The position numbers were made by a program, and so were the translations under genes. Shown here in pieces: positions 41,817-47,838 of a stretch of 47,838 bases of DNA (within the stretch, counting starts at the first letter, position 1; each line of letters begins with the position of its first letter). Source of the stretch: Clostridiales bacterium (GTDB lineage Bacteria; Bacillota; Clostridia; Lachnospirales; Lachnospiraceae); assembly GCA_019423795.1 (NCBI GenBank), contig JAHZAT010000099.1:1-47838 (forward strand), read 5' to 3'. A model generated the notes under the pieces. The model was not told where the DNA came from, ran no database searches, and was given only the letters and a program-made list of their open reading frames with translations.

Positions 41817-42086
41817 ATGAAAAGTACAGGCATTGTAAGAAGGCTTGACGAACTTGGAAGAATTACTTTACCGATCGAATTACGTCGTAACTTTGATGTG
41901 AACGAACGCGATCCTCTTGAAATATTTGTAGATGACGATAAGATTATTTTAAAGAAATATAATCCTGCAGATATTTTTACTGGAGAAGATATGGATGATC
42001 TGATTGACTACAAAGGAAAGAAAGTCTCAAGAAAATCTATCATTGAATTAGCTAAACTTGCTGGATTCGAAATTACTGAAGCGTAA
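41817..42086 (+). CDS. abrB: AbrB/SpoVT-type transition-state regulator
   Basis: 89 residues. The N-terminal swapped-hairpin DNA-binding domain is well conserved: MKSTGIVRRLDELGRITLPI, ELRRNFDVNERDPLEIFVDD and KIILKKYNP. The C-terminal part (about 50-89) is the dimerisation region. AbrB proteins bind many promoters and delay stationary-phase and sporulation genes. Position next to metG and rsmI matches the Bacillus abrB locus. AAGGAGG precedes the ATG. Related Abh and SpoVT share the N-terminus, so the exact role is inferred. Confidence 0.9.
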   Translation: MKSTGIVRRLDELGRITLPIELRRNFDVNERDPLEIFVDDDKIILKKYNPADIFTGEDMDDLIDYKGKKVSRKSIIELAKLAGFEITEA

Positions 42087-42115
42087 TTTTTGGGATCATT
42101 TCAATAAAGACAAAC

Positions 42116-42156
42116 AAAAGGTATGGGAATTGATATTATTTTCCCATACCTTTTTT
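42116..42156. terminator. Bidirectional terminator between abrB and rsmI
   Basis: GGTATGGGAA (42119-42128 region) pairs with TTCCCATACC (42141-42150); flanking A and T runs serve both strands. Confidence 0.9.
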
Positions 42157-42168
42157 GTTGATATATTT

Positions 42169-43014
42169 TTATTCCTCTTCCAACAACTGCTGATAAATCT
42201 CTCTCTTACCAACACCTCGATCTTTGGCTACCAGTTTCATCGCTTCTTTCTTGGAATATCCCTGATCCATATAACGGTTCATATGCTCTGACAATGGAAT
42301 CTTTAAAAATTCTTCCTGGCTTTCTTCTTTTAATTCTTGAAATGATTTTCCTTCTATGATCATCACACATTCGCCTTTTGGTGGATTTTCTCTATGATAG
42401 GCAAGGATTTCCCCAAGCGTTGATTTAAAAACGCTCTCATGCTTCTTTGTGAGTTCTCTACATAATGTCATGGATCTGTCTCCAAGCACTTCATGTAGTT
42501 CTTCCAAAGTCCTTACTAAACGATGTGGTGCTTCATAAATGATAATAGATCTTGTCTCATTTTCCAGAGAATCAAGAATCTGTTTTCTTTCTTTTTTATC
42601 TGATGGAAGAAATGCTTCAAAACAAAATCTTCTTGTTGGCTGCCCAGAGATGATCAGTGCATTGATCAACGCACATGCTCCCGGTAATGCAGTAACTGTG
42701 ATTCCTGCTTCATGGCACTGTCTTACCAATTCTTCTCCTGGATCTGAAATTCCCGGTGTCCCAGCATCTGTAATGAGTGCGATATCTTTTCCTTCCTGCA
42801 ACTGCTTTACAAGAACTTTTGCTTTCTCCACACGATTATACTCATGATAGCTTGTCATCTTTGTCTTAATTTCAAAATGATTTAATAATTTGATACTGTG
42901 CCTTGTGTCTTCCGCTGCGATCAGATCAACTTCTTTTAATGTGTTTATCACACGAAAAGTAATGTCTTCCAGATTACCAATCGGTGTCGCACACAAATAT
43001 AATGTTCCACTCAT
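42169..43014 (-). CDS. rsmI: 16S rRNA (cytidine(1402)-2'-O)-methyltransferase
   Basis: 281 residues. It 2'-O-methylates C1402 in the decoding centre. The tetrapyrrole-methylase fold opens SGTLYLCATPIGNLEDITFR and has the VDLIAAEDTRHS, LITDAGTPGISDPGEELVR and TALPGACALINALI motifs. The C-terminal helical extension ends in MDQGYSKKEAMKLVAKDRGV. GGAGGAA lies in the last codons of the upstream methyltransferase gene, 3 bases apart. It is the last gene of the tmk-to-rsmI series and shares a terminator with abrB. Confidence 0.96.
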   Translation of the reverse strand: MSGTLYLCATPIGNLEDITFRVINTLKEVDLIAAEDTRHSIKLLNHFEIKTKMTSYHEYNRVEKAKVLVKQLQEGKDIALITDAGTPGISDPGEELVRQCHEAGITVTALPGACALINALIISGQPTRRFCFEAFLPSDKKERKQILDSLENETRSIIIYEAPHRLVRTLEELHEVLGDRSMTLCRELTKKHESVFKSTLGEILAYHRENPPKGECVMIIEGKSFQELKEESQEEFLKIPLSEHMNRYMDQGYSKKEAMKLVAKDRGVGKREIYQQLLEEE

Positions 43015-43016
43015 GC

Positions 43017-43751
43017 TTATTCCTCCAGATTCATTCCATAAATCTTATAAATTTCTTCTGTGTATTTTCCTTTTTTTTGATAAACGATCAATGGAGGCTC
43101 AACTGTCATTCTTGACTTTCCGCCTTTTACTGCTTCTAATAAAAATATATTCGGTTCTTTATCAATGTATGGATGCACAAAACGGATTCTTTTTGGCTCT
43201 AATCCATCCTTAGACAGCTGGCATAAAATCTCTGACAATCTGAATGTTCTGTGTACCAGAAACAGCTTTCCTTTATTCTTTAAAAGCTTTTTAGCTGCTG
43301 CCGTGATATCCGCAAATGTACAAAGTATCTCATGTCTTGCGATTGCTTTCGTCTCCGACGGATTCTTAAGTCCATGCTGTCCGATCATATATGGTGGATT
43401 TGATGTGATCGTGTCAAAACTATCATGCGAAAAAATCGCAGAAGCCTCTTTGATATCACCCTCTACGATCTCTATCTTATCTTCTAAATGATTTAATTTG
43501 ACACTTCTTGCCGCCATCTCCGCCATCTCTGGCTGTATTTCAAGCCCTGTAAGATGAACAGCCTTCGTCTTTGCCTCCATCAAAATTGGGAGGATTCCAG
43601 TCCCCGTACCGAGGTCTAGAACTCTCCCACCATTCTTAACTTGTGCAAAATCTGATAAAAGAACCGCATCCATTCCAAAACAAAATCCCTGTTCTTTCTG
43701 GATGATCTGATAACCATTGATCCCAAGATCATCAATTCTTTCTCTTTCCAT
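43017..43751 (-). CDS. tRNA1(Val) (adenine(37)-N6)-methyltransferase-like (YabB)
   Basis: 244 residues. It is a Rossmann methyltransferase with GRVLDLGTGTGILPILM at the SAM site, LTGLEIQPEMAEMA, and the NPPYMIGQHGLKNP motif of N6-adenine enzymes. It begins MERERIDDLGINGYQIIQKE, and GFCFGMDAVLLSDF follows, both typical of TrmN6/YabB. It overlaps ricT by 20 bases and is followed by rsmI, as in Bacillus (yabB next to rsmI). The exact tRNA target is inferred from the family. Confidence 0.92.
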   Translation of the reverse strand: MERERIDDLGINGYQIIQKEQGFCFGMDAVLLSDFAQVKNGGRVLDLGTGTGILPILMEAKTKAVHLTGLEIQPEMAEMAARSVKLNHLEDKIEIVEGDIKEASAIFSHDSFDTITSNPPYMIGQHGLKNPSETKAIARHEILCTFADITAAAKKLLKNKGKLFLVHRTFRLSEILCQLSKDGLEPKRIRFVHPYIDKEPNIFLLEAVKGGKSRMTVEPPLIVYQKKGKYTEEIYKIYGMNLEE

Positions 43752-44634
43752 GTCCTTTATTACATCCTTGATTCTTATTATTGCATCCTTTGCTGCACCC
43801 CTGACATCCTTGTGGCTTTTTCTTTCTCATCAGAAGATCATCAATCTTATATTCCTGGATTTCTTTATCTCCATTCTCATCTTCCACGATCAGTTTTACC
43901 TTCTGTCGAAGTACATCTACTCTCTGAACTTCTCCAACTACGCCATCTTTTGTCTTTAATTTCTCACCAACATTTGGAAGCTTACTGTTTAAATACTCAT
44001 ATGTTTCCTGTTCATTCTTAAGACAGCACATCAATCTTCCGCAGACTCCTGAAATCTTTGTCGGATTCAGTGACAGATTCTGCTCTTTGGCCATCTTGAT
44101 AGAAACAGGCGCAAACTCAGATAAAAATGTATTACAGCATAATTTTCTTCCACAGATTCCCATACCACCAAGCATCTTGGCTTCATCTCTGACACCGATC
44201 TGTCGTAATTCAATTCTTGTCCTGAACACTGCTGCCAGATCCTTTACAAGTTCACGAAAATCAACTCGTCCATCTGCCGTAAAGTAAAATAATACTTTAT
44301 TATTATCAAATGTATATTCTGTTGATACAAGCTTCATATCAAGCTCATGCTCCTTGATCTTATCAAGGCATATCTTATATGCTTCTTTTTCTTTCTCTCT
44401 ATTCTTTGCTGCCCTTTCTTCATCTTCTTTGGTTGCGATTCTTAAAACAGGTTTTAATTCATCTCCGATGCATTTTTCCTTTACCTGTCTTCTCTCAGAA
44501 ACGACTGATCCAAATTCAATTCCTCTGGCAGTTTCCACGATCACGTGGTCTCCTGACTTTACCTGAAATTCCTTTGGATTAAAGAAATATATCTTTCCTG
44601 CAGTACGAAATCGCACTCCAATTACTTCTACCAT
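43732..44634 (-). CDS. ricT: PSP1-domain protein RicT (YaaT)
   Basis: 300 residues. RicT works in the Y-complex (with RicA and RicF), which carries iron-sulfur clusters and affects RNase Y, competence and sporulation in Bacillus. The PSP1 domain has VIGVRFRTAGKIYFFNP and the cysteine sets GMGICGRKLCCNTFLSEF and GVCGRLMCCLKNEQ. The C-terminus adds a short Cys-rich tail (QGCQGCSKGC and QGCNKGHGKR). It overlaps holB by 7 bases and the methyltransferase by 20. RicA and RicF are not seen in the window. Confidence 0.94.
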   Translation of the reverse strand: MVEVIGVRFRTAGKIYFFNPKEFQVKSGDHVIVETARGIEFGSVVSERRQVKEKCIGDELKPVLRIATKEDEERAAKNREKEKEAYKICLDKIKEHELDMKLVSTEYTFDNNKVLFYFTADGRVDFRELVKDLAAVFRTRIELRQIGVRDEAKMLGGMGICGRKLCCNTFLSEFAPVSIKMAKEQNLSLNPTKISGVCGRLMCCLKNEQETYEYLNSKLPNVGEKLKTKDGVVGEVQRVDVLRQKVKLIVEDENGDKEIQEYKIDDLLMRKKKPQGCQGCSKGCNNKNQGCNKGHGKRKN

Positions 44635-45620
44635 ACTTTACCATTCTCCTTTATCGTCACAAGCAGCATTTCGATTGCCACTTCAAAATTAACATTCGCG
44701 ATCAGTCGCCTTCTAGCCTTTTCTACCTCATCAAGAATATGACTGATTCCCTCAAATGAAATATAAATCTCCTGATCTTTTAGCTGACGGTATTTATCTT
44801 TAAATACAAGTTGATTTAAAGATCCTGTTGTCTTAAGAATCAGCATATCTCGATACCATACCATAATGATATCAAGGAAATCATAAATCTCATTCTTATA
44901 TTTTGTCAGACTCTTCGCATACGATACAACTTCATAAATCTCCATACTCTTCATATGAGTGATCACGTTCATTGTATCATTCAGCATATCTTTAAATTCT
45001 TCTGTATCCAGTACATGCAATGCACGTCCAATATTCCCAAGTGAAAATGCTGCTGCAAATGCGATATCTGCATGACTTGCCCCTGTATTGGCTTTTAGAT
45101 AATCTTCAATTTCGCTTTCTCTGACACTTCCTAATGTCATGGACACACATCTTGAGAGAATCGTATCTAACAATCTATCCTTATTGTTTGTTAATAGAAG
45201 AATCACTGCATATGCAGGTGGTTCTTCTAATGTCTTTAATAAGGCATTCTGCGCTCCTGCATTCATTCTATCCGCATCATCAATGATATAAATCTTATAA
45301 TCTCCGCTATACGGTTTAATATCGATCGTCTCATTGATCCCTTTTCGAATATCATCAACTCTGATTTCATACTTTTCATGAGTAATATAAATGACATCTG
45401 GATGATTTAATGAATCCACCTGCTTACATGCTGCACATTCTCCACATCCATCTTTGTGTTCGCACAGAAGTGCCTTCGCAACTGCCTTTGCGATCATCAT
45501 CTTTCCGCTTCCATCTTCGCCACTTAATAAATAGGCATGGGAAACTTTTCCCGTCTTGATTGCTTCTTCAAAATGAGAAATTATTTTTTTATGTCCTATA
45601 ATTGCATCAAAACTCTTCAT
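44628..45620 (-). CDS. holB: DNA polymerase III subunit delta'
   Basis: 330 residues. It is a clamp-loader subunit. The AAA+ part (about 1-200) has Walker A-like LLSGEDGSGKMMIAKAVAKA, a zinc module with paired cysteines (CGECAACKQ), YIIDDADRMN and NALLKTLEEPPAYA. SRC in LDTILSRCVSM is the arginine-finger motif. The C-terminal helical part forms the collar. It follows tmk by 6 bases. In Bacillus the gene order is tmk-yaaQ-yaaR-holB; yaaQ and yaaR are absent here. Confidence 0.95.
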   Translation of the reverse strand: MKSFDAIIGHKKIISHFEEAIKTGKVSHAYLLSGEDGSGKMMIAKAVAKALLCEHKDGCGECAACKQVDSLNHPDVIYITHEKYEIRVDDIRKGINETIDIKPYSGDYKIYIIDDADRMNAGAQNALLKTLEEPPAYAVILLLTNNKDRLLDTILSRCVSMTLGSVRESEIEDYLKANTGASHADIAFAAAFSLGNIGRALHVLDTEEFKDMLNDTMNVITHMKSMEIYEVVSYAKSLTKYKNEIYDFLDIIMVWYRDMLILKTTGSLNQLVFKDKYRQLKDQEIYISFEGISHILDEVEKARRRLIANVNFEVAIEMLLVTIKENGKVW

Positions 45621-45626
45621 ACTACA

Positions 45627-46253
45627 TCACCCTTTACCATGAAATTTTTTGTTGACCTGTGAAACAATCTTCTGATGAATCTCTTCGATCGTCAAACTTC
45701 CGTCAACAGTATAGATTCTATCTGGATGCAGGCTCGCAAGTTGTCTGTATCCTTCAACAACCTTCTTATGAAAATCAATTGTCTCGCTTTCCATTCGGTC
45801 CAGCTCTGCCTGTTTTTTCTTTCTTGAAATACCAGCTTCTGCATCCAGATCGATCATAATCGTCAGATCTGGCATCGTATCTCCGATTGCAAATTGATTT
45901 ACTTTGTAAACAAGATCAATTCCCATTCCTCTGGCAATTCCCTGATAGACTGCAGAAGATTCCACAAATCGATCACAGATTACGATCTTTCCATCTTCTA
46001 ATGCCGGACGAATGACTTCTTCGATCAATTGAGCTCTGGCAGCTGCATAAAGCAGTAATTCTGTCATATGCCCCATCTCAGTGAATTCTTTATTAAGGAT
46101 CACATTCCTTACTGCTTCACTGATGGGAGTTCCGCCAGGTTCCCTACATACTATTATATCATAACCTTTAGCAGATAAGTAGTCTCTTAGTAATTCAATT
46201 TGTGTTGTTTTTCCAGCTCCATCTGGTCCTTCAACGGTCAAAAATAATCCCAT
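45627..46253 (-). CDS. tmk: Thymidylate kinase
   Basis: 208 residues, standard. It phosphorylates dTMP to dTDP. The P-loop is VEGPDGAGKTTQIELL, the DR motif is CREPGGTPISEAVRNVIL, and the base-binding and lid segments are VICDRFVESSAVYQG and LDAEAGISRKKKQ. The ATG is preceded by GAGGA. It sits 12 bases after the decarboxylase-fold gene, in the same order as in Bacillus (yaaO-tmk), and 6 bases before holB. Confidence 0.97.
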   Translation of the reverse strand: MGLFLTVEGPDGAGKTTQIELLRDYLSAKGYDIIVCREPGGTPISEAVRNVILNKEFTEMGHMTELLLYAAARAQLIEEVIRPALEDGKIVICDRFVESSAVYQGIARGMGIDLVYKVNQFAIGDTMPDLTIMIDLDAEAGISRKKKQAELDRMESETIDFHKKVVEGYRQLASLHPDRIYTVDGSLTIEEIHQKIVSQVNKKFHGKG

Positions 46254-46265
46254 ATTTATATCCTC

Positions 46266-47648
46266 TCATCTATTTATTATATATATTTTATGATCATTCA
46301 GTCCTATCACTTTCATATTATATTGCTCATACTGTCTGATCTTATCGATCACATACTTATCGATCACTTCTCCAGGCACAACAAGTGGAATTCCTGGTGG
46401 ATACAAAAAAATAAATTCCGCTGCAATCTCATCTTTTGCATCATCATAATCAATCTGTATTCGATCTTTTGTTGCAGCTTCTTCTGGTTTTAACATCTTT
46501 TTATTTTGATGAAAATCATTTTCCAAAAATAAATACTCTGTATTCTTTTTTGTGATCTCACTGTCGATCTCTTTTAATGCCTGATACAATCTATCGTACC
46601 CTTCTTGTGTATCGCACACACTTGTCATTGCGATCACATAATAAAGTTCTGACATTTCCATCTCTAAATGATAGTTGTCTCTTAAAATCTCAAATAGTTC
46701 TTCTCCAGATATTGTCGTGTCTTTTACCGAAAACACAAGTTTTCCAATATCATCCGTTGGTACCAGTTTAATATATTTTAATTCTTCTAGTTTTTCACGT
46801 AGTATCCACAATTTCTCGTAGTATTGTTGAAAATATCCACGATTTTCATTACATATGTGGATACATTGTTCAATTGATGCTATCAACACATAGGATGGGC
46901 TACTGCTCTGAAATATTGACAATTTCTTTTGCATCATTTCTCTTGTGACACAATCTGTGCACAAATGAAGTAATCCCGTTTGCGTAAATGCGGGCAATGT
47001 CTTGTGCAGACTTTGTATCACAATGTCTGCTCCGCTATTTGCTGCACTCTCTGGAAATGCCTCATGATAAATAAAATGAGCCCCATGAGCTTCATCTACG
47101 ATCAATGGTATATTATTTCGATGCAGAACATCTGATATTCCTTCGATATCTGATACTCTTCCTTCATATGTTGGTGAAACAAGGACCATTGCCTTAATTG
47201 AAGTTTCTTTTGTTATGATATTTTCTATCTGTTCCTTCGTAATGCCTTTACAGATTCCATATTCATCAATCTCTGGATAAATATAGATTGGATCAAGTCC
47301 CAACAATTCTATCGCGTGATAGACTGACTTATGACAGTTTCTCGCAACCAGTATCTTATCTCCAATATTACACAATGCAGCTATTGCAGCTAAATTCCCC
47401 GCAGTGCTGCTGTTTACCAGTAGATAACTCTCTTTTGTTCCATAAATCTGTTTTAAATCATCCATCAATTCTCGAATCATTTCTTCTGGATGGTGAAGAT
47501 CATCAAATCCTGTGATCTCTGTAATATCAATTTTGGAAATCGCATCTAATAATGAATCGATCTTTAAATTTCTTTTATGTCCTGGCATGTGAAAAGGATA
47601 ATCTTCTTTGTATTGTAGTTGTTTCAACTTATTATAAATTGATGTCAT
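46266..47648 (-). CDS. Orn/Lys/Arg decarboxylase-fold PLP enzyme (YaaO-like)
   Basis: 460 residues, close to YaaO of Bacillus. The N-terminus has PFHMPGHKRN and ITEITGFDDLHHPE, hallmarks of the family. PLP-binding segments are NSSTAGNLAAI, VDEAHGAHFIYH and the lysine in QSLHKTLPAFTQTG. The C-terminal region ends in YPPGIPLVVPGEVI. Relatives decarboxylate lysine, arginine or ornithine, but substrate cannot be told from sequence, and YaaO itself is poorly characterised. It leads the tmk-holB-ricT series. A promoter with a large palindrome lies upstream. Confidence 0.92.
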   Translation of the reverse strand: MTSIYNKLKQLQYKEDYPFHMPGHKRNLKIDSLLDAISKIDITEITGFDDLHHPEEMIRELMDDLKQIYGTKESYLLVNSSTAGNLAAIAALCNIGDKILVARNCHKSVYHAIELLGLDPIYIYPEIDEYGICKGITKEQIENIITKETSIKAMVLVSPTYEGRVSDIEGISDVLHRNNIPLIVDEAHGAHFIYHEAFPESAANSGADIVIQSLHKTLPAFTQTGLLHLCTDCVTREMMQKKLSIFQSSSPSYVLIASIEQCIHICNENRGYFQQYYEKLWILREKLEELKYIKLVPTDDIGKLVFSVKDTTISGEELFEILRDNYHLEMEMSELYYVIAMTSVCDTQEGYDRLYQALKEIDSEITKKNTEYLFLENDFHQNKKMLKPEEAATKDRIQIDYDDAKDEIAAEFIFLYPPGIPLVVPGEVIDKYVIDKIRQYEQYNMKVIGLNDHKIYIINR

Positions 47649-47683
47649 TTTTTATCCCTTTGTAAACATATTTTTTCATTTTT

Positions 47684-47720
47684 ATTATATCATACTTAAT
47701 TCCTATTGAATAGGAATTAA
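47684..47720 (-). promoter_or_regulatory. Promoter of the YaaO-like gene with a 25-bp palindrome
   Basis: Minus strand -10 TATAAT (47689-47684). The -35 position (47712-47707) is poor (TATTCA) and falls in the middle of TTAATTCCTATT/AATAGGAATTAA, a perfect inverted repeat (47696-47720, one central base). It looks like an operator overlapping the promoter. Confidence 0.5.
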
Positions 47721-47771
47721 AAAAAAGAGTCAACTTTCGGTTTTTTCATTCTTTCTGAAAGTTAACTCTTT
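47719..47771 (-). terminator. Intrinsic terminator of the tRNA-Phe unit
   Basis: Minus strand: AAAGAGTTAACTTTC pairs with GAAAGTTGACTCTTT (15 bp, one G-U) around an 18-base loop, followed by a run of T. Confidence 0.85.
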
Positions 47772-47796
47772 GAATTTCTTTATAAAATAAAAAAGA

Positions 47797-47838
47797 TGCC
47801 CAGAGCCGGAATCGAACCAGCGACACGAGGATTTTCAG
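47797..47838 (-). tRNA. tRNA-Phe (anticodon GAA), 5' part outside the window
   Basis: The minus strand shows the anticodon arm (CTGAAAATC), variable loop, T-arm CTGGTTCGATTCCGG and the 3' acceptor strand CTCTGGGC with discriminator A. CCA is not encoded (TCTTTT follows). The D-arm and 5' acceptor lie beyond the right edge. Confidence 0.9.

Noticed and set aside
1..47838. CRISPR array, complete insertion sequence or prophage
   Set aside because: No regularly spaced repeats, transposase, integrase or phage structural genes were seen; the closest are the palindromes and the 33-bp DnaA-box repeat.

Overview
The window reads as chromosomal DNA of a low-GC, endospore-forming Firmicute of the Lachnospiraceae type. 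Supporting signs are AT-rich codon use, spmA/spmB and spoVG, a large Bacillus-type SRP RNA, tRNAs without encoded CCA, and several proteins of a Clostridia/Lachnospiraceae flavour. An Anaerostipes-like genus is a guess from general appearance only. No phage, complete insertion sequence or CRISPR array was found.

Layout. (1) 1-6657, minus strand: a comFC fragment; gdpP-rplI-dnaB from one promoter; rpsF-ssb-rpsR from another; a DUF951 gene; spoVG. (2) 6886-11946, plus strand: murC, a dense cluster of DnaA boxes, a DnaD-domain gene and a DnaC/DnaI-like helicase loader, then prs. (3) 12037-18540, mostly minus: a class A penicillin-binding protein, a large membrane-anchored protein of unknown function, a small conserved hypothetical, relQ and the SRP RNA. 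(4) 18629-24417: a secreted papain-like protease overlapping tadA, a convergent unknown gene, rsmA, tatD, an NYN-LOTUS protein and tRNA-Gly. (5) 24556-33150: spmA/spmB on plus; then on minus a SulP transporter coupled to an aminotransferase, an ECF transporter S component, and a sigma factor/membrane protein/ABC transporter operon. (6) 33217-35660: a small decayed accessory patch with a truncated VanY-like gene, a YcxB-like pseudogene, an intact-looking HicAB module, a gene fragment and a 207-bp palindrome. (7) 35672-47838: marR, pckA, a DUF885 protein; metG and an AbrB-type regulator on plus; then rsmI, a methyltransferase, ricT, holB, tmk and a decarboxylase-fold gene on minus; the window ends inside tRNA-Phe.

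How it fits together. Much of the content matches genes that lie near the replication origin in Bacillus subtilis (rpsF-ssb-rpsR, gdpP-rplI-dnaB, tadA with SRP RNA, tmk-holB-ricT-rsmI-abrB-metG-tatD-rsmA), partly reshuffled. The main signal is the DnaA-box cluster at 8351-8526: two copies of a 33-bp unit carrying tandem perfect TTATCCACA boxes, just upstream of a clear promoter for the helicase-loader genes. It suggests that DnaA directly controls, or is titrated by, the locus that makes the loading machinery for the helicase DnaB, which is also encoded in this window. Other points worth following are the unknown 831-residue membrane protein with a degenerate protease-like tail, the SulP-aminotransferase-ECF set, the sigma/ABC operon, and the palindromic elements.
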